A DNA stretch of 64,000 bases from Cardinalis cardinalis (taxonomy: Eukaryota > Chordata > Aves > Passeriformes > Cardinalidae): the NCBI GenBank assembly GCA_014549065.1, contig JACDOX010000161.1, positions 826,198 to 890,197 of the forward strand, written 5' to 3'. Position 1 is the first letter of the stretch; every line of letters begins with the position of its first letter. Shown in pieces: positions 12,701 to 24,700 of the stretch. The notes below the pieces were generated by a model, which made no database searches, was not told the origin of the DNA, and worked only from the letters and a program-made list of their open reading frames with translations. A program made the translations under genes and the position numbers.

Positions 12701-15700
12701 CTAAAGGAAAGCCTTCACTTATCAAAGATTTATATGCCTGCCTTCAAGCAGAAAAGAAAAATCTCCAGAAAAGTATCTGCCTGAAAACTTTACTAGTCAG
12801 CAAAAACTGGCATCCTCAGGTGGATCATAGACAGAAGATGACCTTCTACTACTATGAAGACTGGTACACTGCAGAAGAGCAGGGAGAAAAATCGTGTGGT
12901 CAAAGGAAAATGGGTGTGAAAAAAGGTCTTATGCACAGTATGATTAACAGATAAAAGCAGGGAAAAAATTACATTAATCTGCAACAACATATTCATTGCT
13001 GCAAATAAAACAAAAACAGAGAAGCATTTTCTGAGTCACCCTAGGTTTCATTCAGTAGTGTAACCCAACAGAACAGGCTTTAGTATGTGTTTGCCAGTGA
13101 CACCAGAGACATACTTAGCTGAACACAATTATTTGGCAGGTTCTTTGCTTGAGAGCAGTAAAAAGAGGTGTTTTTGAGTAAGTGTCAAGAATTTAGGGTC
13201 TTCAAACTCCTTTTTAAGAGGACCAGGACCTGGAAACAACTGCAGCCCATGGTGCAGACCATGGTGATGCAGCTATGCCTCTGCAGCCCATAGAAGTTCA
13301 TAGTGCAGCAGAGATTCCCCTGCAGCCCATGAAGAACCTCACGTCACAGAAGGAGGATGTGCCTCAAGAAGGTTGTGACCCCATGGGAAGACTACAGGGA
13401 AACATAGGTGTTGGCAGGATTTGTGGCCCCATGAGCCACTACGGAGCTGTGGAGAAGCCTGTTCCTGGAGAACTGCACTTTGTGGCAGTGACCAGCACTG
13501 GAGCAGTTCATGAAGAACTGCACCCTGTGGAAACAATGTGCATTGGAGAAGTTCATGGAGGACTCTCCACCATTGGAGGACTCTCCACCATTGGAGGAAT
13601 CCCTTGCTGGAGCAGGGGATGAGTTGAGGAAGACTGAGAGGCAAGGACAACATGCAGTGAACTGACCACACCTCCCATTCTCAATGCTCTACACTGCTGA
13701 GGGGAAGGAAGTAGAGAATAAGGAATAAAATTGACCCATAAAGAATGGAGGGGTGGTGGGAAAATATTTTGAGGATTTTTTATTCTCATTACCCTACTCT
13801 GAAACAAATTCAATTAATTTCCCTGAGTCAATTCTGTTTTGTCCATGATGGTTAATAGGTCAACGATATCTATCCTTGACCCACAAGCCTTTCATTGCAT
13901 TTTCTCTCCTCTGTTCAAGCTGAAGAGGGGAGTGATTAGAGCAGATTTGGTGGGCACCTGGTGCGTGGCCAGGATCTGCCCACCCCACAATTCTGTGATA
14001 GTTTTATCTGCTAAAAAGCCTAACTAAAATGCAAGGTTATAGTTCAAGTAAGAAACTTTTTTCATTTGGGTATAAAATACTTTCTTAAGATCTTCTTCAA
14101 AGAACTGTACACAGTAAAAGCAGTAACATTAATTTTGTCCTGATACTTATTTTGTATCATCATTCTTCAGAACATTTTGAAGCCTTTTTGAATGTGTTGG
14201 TCTCTAGCAGACAGCTTATCAGGACACCATGGAAACAGCACACTTGAGAACTGAAACCATGGACTCAGGTTTAAGACTAATAAACAAAAGAACAAATCTG
14301 TGTACCAGAAATTTTCCGCAGATATAAATATCTATTTCATTTCAAGCACATAGCTTTGAATGCAGAAAATCTTTAGTGTTCTGATAACACCCCTTACACT
14401 GCTGATAGTGCTTAGTTTTATCTCATGCTTAATTAACGTAGTCATGGATTATACAATACTATGCATACAACAATCACACAGCTTGCTCAAAGCAGTATCT
14501 ATTAGAAAGAACAGCAACCAAAGTAAACAGACCAGATTCTTGCTGTCTTGTTTGTGAATGGTGACAATTCTTCTCTCACTGGAGCCTTCTTGGTTCGCTT
14601 GTTTAATGCTGACATCAATGATATCAGGAAAATCACAGTATGTTTGTAAATCCTGCAACAAATATCATATAATTTCAGTAATAACATAAATGGCAATTAA
14701 AAAGCCTCACTCATTTGCAGCATTGGATCTTCTACAACTCTGAACTCATAAACTAACAACAAAGAGGATTATAAAACCTTAAACATGCCATTACAAGCAA
14801 ATAAAGGATTTTTTTCTTTATAGAATCATCACTAGCAACATAAATTGAAGAACAGACAACGATCCAGGAACCACAAACAGAAATATCCACATATGGGCTT
14901 GGGTTTTTATAATTGTAGATTTCTTCACTCTGTAGTATTTTATGAACAGTGGAACAGTTAGATTACCTTTTTGAGAAGGTTTTTTTTTTTGTGGCTTATT
15001 ATTGGCATCCTGATTAAACAGGTTTAGAAAGCCTGTTAACAATACAAAATGTCATAACTTCATTCAGTGATACAAGCTGCAAATCTGTAGCTGGATGAAG
15101 AAAAAGTGGACAGTAGTCCTCTCAGTCCTATCTGCTTGTTCATCTGGTTGGTGAGAATGTAAACTTGCAAATCTTCACAATCTACTCCACATATGTCATT
15201 ACATACAAATAAATAAAAATTATTTTTCAGTTCAGTATCTAAATAACAATTCATCAGTAAAGCTTACTGAAACAAGTTACAATCATGTTTACAAGCATCC
15301 ATATTAATTAATCCGGTTTTCAAAACCAATTTTATAAATAGTTTCTTTGCCAGTGAAAATGTATGCAGTGTCTGTCAATAATAGGATGATAATATTTTTA
15401 ATTATGAAAAAATAATTTGGCAATCTTTATAAAAAACATTATTCATTCAAACACTATGCTTACTAAAGGCTTGGTTGCCAAGCCCAAACAGCATAGTATG
15501 CATATACTTTGTACACCTAAAACTGGAAATTGCAGAATATGACATTATGACAGCTCCTGTCAGAGCAACTTGCATTTACAGGAAAATTAGGGAAGGCAGA
15601 GGGCTGATACATAGCAACTATTAATGAAGTAATTGTCAATCTACAAATATTCCAAGAACACCACACTTCAAAAAATACGGGTATGTAATCAGATTTACTT

Positions 15701-18700
15701 TTTGCTAAGTATTGAAAAAACCCACTAGCATATAGCATTTTTTACAAATTATTACAGCACACTATAGAAATGCAACTTCTTGTACTTTGGTCTTGTCTGC
15801 TACATATTACAAATCAAAATTACCAAACCAATGCAATTATTTTGAAAAAAACACACATACTCCAGTTTGCCTTTACTTTTACCTTTGCATAAGGCCCACA
15901 CTCTCAATGTACACTGTTTTGAGTTTCTATCAGGTTTTGGTAAACTCAACATAATGAACAGTCATGATGGGAAATCACACACACACACACACACAATAAT
16001 ACTGATAAATAAAAATGCAGCAGTACGTGATTACTAGCACTTACAGGAACCACTAAGCACCTAATTCCTGAAGAAAGACTATAGGGACTCCACAATCACA
16101 CAGATGTAATTTTAAATTTGCTAACTGAGACACTGGTAGGTGTCTAACTGCAGCAGGAAAGAGGTATAGGAGAATTCGTTTCTTGTTTGGAGTCCTTAGA
16201 TCACTGCTTTCAAAGAAGATTTGGGGAATTTCTGCATTTTATCTACACCTCGGGGCATGGTCGTTACATTTTCACTATGTCATTGTGAAGTAAAATTTGT
16301 CTACCAACTTTGCTTGAGGTAAATCAGAACTTCTAAAACAAGCTTACTAGTCTGTTCCGTAACAAGTTATTAAAAATTTTTTTTAAAATTACCTGCTCTC
16401 CAAGTGTCTCACAGTCTTTAAGTTTTCCCCTTGAACACTGAATTCCACCATTTCCAGTTATTACAACGGTTGCAAAACTTTCCTCTCCAGAAGGACCTCC
16501 ACCAGGCTCTTTTACTTCAAAAACCTCTGAATAGAAGGCAGGCTGAAGGGTTTCCAGATTTATGAGATATTTAAGTTTCAAGTTTCTGGCAGTAGCTTTG
16601 CATTGGCCAAACTGTTGTATAAATTTGCGGAACCTGTACCTTATTCTTTTTCGCGTCAAAATGTGGTAGTCTTGGATTTTTGCTCGCACACACTTAGGTA
16701 AAAACATTTTGTAGCTGTGAATACATAATCAGACAAAAAAAAGCTACTAATTTTATCCATTAAATCCAGCAAAGATAATTAGTTCTGTGCTAGACAAGTC
16801 AACATTGAAAACACCTTTTCCTCTAAATGTACTGTTATTTTTACAACTGTAGGACAACAAAAATCCTTTCTTAGATCTGTAGTATGTTCTTTCAAATAGA
16901 GTCCCCTGTCTTCTTCCATCTTCCACTTTTTCCTTCATTCAATTGCAACATAAACTACATAATGGATTTTCCATAATTCATAGATGTCTGTTCCTTCATT
17001 AGTGAAGTTCTAATGTAAGGCAGCAGAATTTACAAAATCGCTCTGTTTGGTGTAGAAATTGTAAAGAGGATACTGCATGGCAACTACATGGATAAAGGAC
17101 AGATTTCCTGGCTGAAAACACAGGTGGTAGAATAAAAACTGTGGTCGGTTGTCACTGAAGTTCCTATGTCAGGGATGGAATTAACTCAGCTGGAGTAGAA
17201 ACACATAGGATTGATACATCCAAGTGAGTTGATAAATTCAAGAAAGTTTAGCAGAGAACTGTCCAAGATGGTTAAGAGCCTGGAGCACATGACATGAGAG
17301 AAGAAGCACATGGGAGCTTGATTTGTTCAGCCTGGAGAAAAGTAGGCTTAAGTATGAAGTATGGTATTCTCCTTATTGTCATCTATCAATATGAAACAAC
17401 TAAAAAGAGAGGATTACCAATGTCACAGAGGTGACTGATTAGGTACAGAGAAAATCTTTCACAATGACCATGGTCATGCAGAGGATAAATGAGTTACAGG
17501 GGAATCTCCATATCTGGACATTTTCAGAACTTGACTGGATGAGGTCCTGAGTCCCTTCATCTAACTTTGAATTCGACCCTGACAAGAACAGGGGCTTGGA
17601 TCTGATGACATCTAGAAGGTGTCTCATCTAAAATTATTGCTTAGATATTTTCTCACACAAGAAGCTGCTGGCTTACCTTCCATCAAGAGAGTCAAATCCA
17701 TGTCTCCAAATCATTTATGGTCATCATGACACAAATTTTTTATTAATTTCTAGTTTACATAATAGGTAAAATTATGTAACTATTTTACATCAACACATCA
17801 ACTGCCAACAGGTGAACACCTTCTCCTAGACACTAACGTGCAAAAATAAAACGTTTAGGCATGGGATAGATGTGAAACAGTTACAAATTACAGAATCACC
17901 TGATTGAATTGTAAATAGCCATTGGGGTTTGGTCCTTTTCTTTGGCCACTCTCATCATATCCAGAACAGCCATTCCAAGGCATTCTTCTTGCGTTTCATG
18001 AGTAACAGGCATCTGTACCCATCCATCCAAAAAATCAGCTCGCCACTGAGAAAGAATGCAAGAAAGCAAATGAAACCTGTTGCACTGCTGCTTAACAAGA
18101 ATAGAGGTTTGTGGTGCAGTTGTTGGGGGGAGCTGTGGTTGTGTTGTTTGATTGTTTATACTCGGTTTGTTTAGGGGGTTTTATTAGCTTGGTTCTTTAA
18201 AGACTGAATGACCTACTTCATCCACAAAAAGATGTACTTATTCATAAGGAATACCAGCTGCTATCATGCTTAGAAGCACTGTTTTGAACTTCATCTCTCC
18301 GAATACACAATAAGGCATGGAATTTAATTTCCAGCTTGAGAGGGCTTCAGGCTTTCAAGAGCCTACAGAGTTACTAGGAGAAGATGGAAAGGGAATAGAT
18401 GCTAATAAACCCTCACCAATCTGCATTTAGAAACAGGAGAGCAAAGCATACCTGAGCGAACAGGTAAGACATGACAAGATCGTCAAGGACGGGGCTTTCT
18501 GCACCACGAAGAACGCCATACCGGTATGCTCTGTTGCTGCCACTGCAATACCAGTGGGGAAAATAAAACCTGGTAGGAAATAAATTCAAGCAAATGTTAA
18601 TAAACAGATATTTTGGTTACCAGCATCAGACATTACTGCTCTCAAATACATGTAACTAGTGCTGCTGATCTGGAGGACCACTATGAAACCCCAGTTACTC

Positions 18701-21700
18701 AATGAAGACTTCAGATCCAGATCTTGATGTTTTAAAGTACTGTAGTATTCAAGCAAGGTGATAAACTATACTGAGAGGAATGAGAACCTTTGCTAAGTTA
18801 TTCTCACTAATCAGAATACAGAGAATTTTATTAGTGCCTTCCAGTTTCCTTTGTAACAGTTCCCAAAAAAACACTCAGGCCAAATTATATAATGTGAATA
18901 AATTAAGCAATTTGCAAAAGGAAAACTCTGACTACAGTTTGAGTCGTCCACATTCAACTATAAGGTTAGGGAAAAATGGTTGTATTGCAGAAATATGTCT
19001 GACTATGCAGGACAATTACTCTGCATTTCAGAAACTACCACTTATTTCAAACAGGCAAGTACAGAGGAGATGAGATGTATCATTATTAAGAAAGCTTTTT
19101 ACTTCTAGTGTATTTTTACTGTTTGTTTCTTCAATCTGACACTGGTAAACATATAGGATAGAGAAAATTAATAAAGTACATGATTCAAATCACTCCAATA
19201 TTTTTGATTCTTTTAGCTCACTGTTTTCCAGAAAAAGCCAGCAGTCTGTCCATGACTTCTAAGAAACNACAGCCCAACAAAATATCATATTGGTTGTGTT
19301 CTCTCACACAGTCTTGTTTCATCATGAAAAGTGTACAACATTTTATTTAGATTACCTTATCCGGTAAATTAGGATGAGCCTGGTTGTTTCATCCACATGG
19401 AAGATGTGATTTGGGGGATACCACATTCTGTCTGTTTCACTCATGAGTGCAAACATGTTATGATACACTGGCATGATACCTACATGAGGAGCAGAGAAGC
19501 AAACATCAGCAGGAAACAGTTTTCACAAAATATTTTAAAAATATTGTGGGTTAAAAGCAGCAGATTGCCACAGTGCTCTGCTACTACGGGCAACAGGTAT
19601 CAGTACTGCCAACAAGGCTGCAATCACAATCCCATAACCTGCAGGCTGCTTTGTTGATGAAATTTTTCATTCTTCCTGTATGGTCTCTCACTGAAGACTC
19701 TGTTCACCTGTTGTCCTATACCCACTGTTAGATAACAAGATTTTCTCACTTTCTCTGTATGGCATTTAATAAAATGTCTTCTTAGCCTCCCAGTTTAGAA
19801 ACAACTTACAACAGTAGATTTTTTTCCTGCCGTTCCAAAATCAGATCATTTGATTTGAGCATTGACTTTACAACTAAGCATTGATTTTAAGATTTTAGAC
19901 TGATTAAAAATTAGAAGAAAAGCAATACAAAGATAATTGTAGTGACTAGGACAACCACTAGCCATTTCCATTTTAGTAACTCAGTTTACAACAAACCCAA
20001 ACACATACTGTTAAAATAAAACAGAACTGGAAAATATTCTTTTCCCTCAACAACTTTGATTTATGCTAATGGTAACAAGCAATCCTACTTAATCAGAAAC
20101 TAAAAAAATGAGTTGAGCATCAACTCTTCAGGAGCACCATAATTTTAATTTGACTTTAATGCTCCCAGCTGAAACATAGCCGACGACTCAGGATTGTACT
20201 GCGCTCCAGTGTTATGCATCCCAGAGATGCCAGTGTTAGACCTGCAAAACAGGTTAACTGCCTGAAAACTGACAGCACAAAAGAATGAACTGCAGGTATT
20301 GACACACATATTCTGAAGACAGAAAGAGTCACAGGTTGAAAGGCCAGAGAGTAGGATGAAAAATTACAATGTCAAAGTTACAGCAGGTCATATCTAAAGA
20401 AAATTTTACATTAAAACAATATACTTTGGTGTAATAAGGCAAAAAAAAGGAAAAACAATCAGGTAAAGACAATAAAAGTAACTTCAAATGACATTAAGAG
20501 ATGAATTCTGGGAAAAGGCAAAATACTAACACCCATGCTCAAAGACTTAGAATGAAGGAATTGAAATTCTCACAAGAAACCAGGAGAAAAAAAAATCCTT
20601 TATTTCTTTTTCTGTTCTGAACCACATGTAGGTAACTACTGAAAGGGGCAGATCCCACATTTCTTTCATCACACCTAAACAGCATGTAAGACAATCAGAA
20701 GAAACAACCAACTAATTCCACATATAAAACCACATAACCCTTTGGAATAAAACATATTTCAGTCTTAAACAGCAACTAGCTTATTAAATTTGATACAAAA
20801 GGGTTTGCTTCTCTAGGGGTCTAGTAAGTGGGCTAAGAACTAGAGTTCTTTTGCGTATTTGTGAAGATTAAACTGCTGAAATCTGTAGCCTAATCATCTG
20901 ACACCTTCTTAAACCAAAGCTCTACAAAACATACCAGAGCTGCAGGTCTTAACATATGATTTTCTAAGAAAAGGAGTCACAGACTTACAGGAAACTACAG
21001 AAATAGAAAGCATTATATAAGGCAATGAAAGGGAAACCAAAACGAAACCAATCCCCCACAGGAATAAAACTGAAGGGATAAGTAACTGAAAAATTGGCTG
21101 TAATTCTAAATGTTGCAAACTTATGGTGCAATATGACATATTTGATCCATCCAAGTTTTGAGGATTTTTTTATGGAGTTAAAAAGAAACCTACCGCGTAC
21201 AATTAAACATGGTTCTCATTTGTTATGTAAAGTGGGACGGGCTATACTATACTACATGTCAGCTGTCCATAAAGCAGTAACTTAGCAGTTACCAACTTAG
21301 CAGTTTTACGGCTGTGTGGTGTAGGTATCTCAAACAATTTCAGATCAATCACAGTGTAATGTATATGAGAATCACTAGCCTGTTTCATGACTATTGCTAG
21401 ATGCTGAACACCATTCAGAGCAATGCTGAATATTTACTATATAGCTAGTGAGACCTAGCCAGTCTTACTAATACATTTACCCAAACTACTAACCATCCCG
21501 TGTATGCTTACTGAACAACATTTCAAAACCATATTCTTAAATTCAAATGCTAAGCTGCTCTATTTGACCAAATACATTACAGACACCACAATCACCATGC
21601 CACCTCACACCTCAAAAAATCCCATAGGGATTTCAAGATCCTACCATTGTCATTCTGAAACTTTAACCAAGACATTACCGTGGTACTCCCCCTACAAATC

Positions 21701-24700
21701 AGAAGTACTTATATTAAGCCCTCCCCCTGCCACTGTCTTCCTTTGTATGAAAAGTAAACTGTGCACTCTTCCATCCCTCATATTTTGGCATTTATAGTTC
21801 TAAATGGTAACTTGCACCATTCACTGGCAGTATTTAAGGACACAGAGATCATGCATATTTTTCAAGAAAAGGAGTTTCACTTTTTATCCCTTCCCCTTTA
21901 GAACTATTAATTTGCTTTGCTCAACAATTGCTCAACAATTATAAAACAGAGCAAATCCCTTTACTAAATAGAGTCTTGAAAATTGTCCACGAAAATCTGA
22001 CAAAAGCAGAGAGCAGTAACTTCTCTTTTCATGTAATTCTTACCACCACTATTAACTGTAGGGTCCTTTAAAATGAAGATAACTTTAGTATTTAAACGTT
22101 TTCTCTAGAAACAGTGAAAGTCTAAAAACTGGAGTGGGGAATAAAAGTCTTCTGCTGAAGCCTAGATACGCCAACAACAACAAAAACTTAGGAGAAATAT
22201 AAATGTAAGTGAAGGTAAGTAAAATCATAAGAGCCATTCACAACAGGTACTGAAAAGCCTCCCCTGGATTTTTGCACTGCATTAACCATGCTATCAGCTC
22301 AATCTGTGAGGAATTAAGAGAGAAGACAGTGATTCAGACATAATTGGAATTTTCACTGCTTTGTTTCTCCAGCAAGGGCTATCAAGTAAATTTTCTGGAA
22401 TATTGCAATGACAAGATCTCTTTAAAATTTATTTACTTATTGCATAAGGCTAAAGAAATGAGTTTATATATTTATATAAACATATAGTATATTCATAGTA
22501 TATAGTATATATTCATACTATATAGTATATACTACAGTCAAGTAACATCACAAAAGACTACAATACATCATAAGTTTATACTTCTAACTTCTGTTTCAAA
22601 CTTAAAAAAAACAGACTCTTCTTTTCCTCATTATGATTTTAGAGCCTCATGCCTAGACAAGTCTCACTACTTCATTTATCCTGAAGCAGCTAAGAAAATA
22701 GAGTTTTTCTATATTTCCTCCTTTATTGGCATTAGGAACCCTTTCTCCCATACAGTATATTTTCATAAGGTAATGTCCCTCTTCTAAGAAAAAAATTAAA
22801 AACAGAAGTGCAAATCACAACAAGCCATGATGCCACTATGAAATGTTAAAGTCATGCAGAGTCTGCAATAGAAATACTGTGGTATGAAACTCTCAACTCA
22901 AGCATGTAAGTCATTAGATATAAAAATATGAAAGCAATTCGTTGAATGATTAATAAAAATCTCAAATTTTCTATATAAAAAGTCTAATACATACATTAGT
23001 TCTCATACAGTTGGAAGTAGACCATTTAAAAATTATATAGCCCTGCATATACCAGATGGAAATTTGCTTGCCTTTTCTGACATAAAAATAGTATCTTGCA
23101 TTATCATTCATGCAAACTGGAGGCTTACCAAACCCTAAACACCACATTCAAAGTCACTACCCTGTCAACAAAATGGTTTCTGAATAGTCAATCAAAGCTG
23201 TTATTTCTTTTCCTGGAAAAATAGAATTGCCCAGAGTTCTGATGAATTCATTCCCCAGCTAGTGGGGGAGAGTAGGGGGGCTGCATGTTCCGGGTGGATT
23301 TTCAGGAAAGGCTATCACTTAAAGGAAGACAAACAAAGAAAAACCAAACAACAACACAACCTCACCATAACAAGCAAACACACACACACACTCACACACA
23401 CATACACACACAAAAAAAAACAAACCCCGAAACCAAACAAAACCACCAAAGTAAAAAACCAACCCTCAGTGATCAGTTACACCCAATGACAACTCCAAGC
23501 TGTGTGAACACTGAATCATGTCAATTCTGGAAATTCAGCATGCATAGAATTCCCTTGTTAACAGCACGGAATCTCTTCTCAAGCACAGAAGCAAAGACCA
23601 CAAATCGTAACATTGTGCAATGCACTCTCTCCCTTGAAAACATTTCATTGACTGCAAACACTGCCACCACTTGTCACATTAAATGCTGTGAAACAGTGCT
23701 TTTACTTACTTATAATTAAAAACTCTCTGCCATTTTATGGTTTACAAGAGAGACCAGTGTTTTTCAACGGTTGTACCATGGAAATTCTGACAAATTTCAA
23801 ATTGCAAATTTGCAATTCAGATGGGTGAGAATTAAAATGAAGATACACCTAACACAAAGATTCTGCAACTTCTAGAATAATTTCTCTAATATATTTAATT
23901 TCCATCATCAGTTAGTTCCTCTAATACCACTCTCCCCCTCAGCCTAAGAACAATACCTTTTCTTCAATTTGGTGTGACATTTCTAATCTTTTACTTGGCA
24001 ATTAATTAGCTAACATGCAAGAACTGAACCATGACTAACTCATCAATTTAAATTTAATTTCAAGACACCTTATTTATTTTTGCATTTCTGCTTGGACAAT
24101 GTGATAGTCACTTTTACATACAGTTTTCCTTATAAAAATACAAACCCACAAAAATGTTTATATTTATTATATTTTCCCAAACCAGAAAACTGTTTTTAAA
24201 CAAAGTTTAAAAAAAATGGCCAAGCTTTTGCATGCATGTATCAAACTGGCAGAAAAATATTTAGACAGACTAATAGTTTTATAGCCAATACATACCAGAT
24301 ATAACGGATCTAATGTCAAGTTAGCAGCGACTGGATAATTTTAAATTGTTTGAACTGTGTAAAAGATACGTGACAAGACTCTCAGACTGCTGATGTTTGC
24401 CTAGATCCAGTCCTGCTTTGCCTCCCACAGCAGTCATACTTGGATATGATCAGCTCTGCTATGAAAAGATCCATCAGTTGTTCAGATCACAAAATTAATT
24501 AACAATTACCAAATTTGTTATATTTCAGTCTTGCTTACTATCCAAATCACTCCCTTCTTAACCAAGTATTCTGACTCACAGCTTACTCCCGAAAGATGAG
24601 TCTTGCAAACAAACATTACATGACTGTATGGAGCCATATGTGTTCTGCTGTACAACCAAAAAAATCCTCAGAAAAAAAAAAGAATAATAAACAATAAGAA

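Noticed and set aside
13275..13622. 115-codon frame as a possible gene
   Set aside because: It coincides with the tandem units of an ERV LTR and has no start context or family.
23262..23719. Overlapping 75- and 144-codon frames rich in His and Thr
   Set aside because: Created by the CA microsatellite and flanking C/A-biased DNA.
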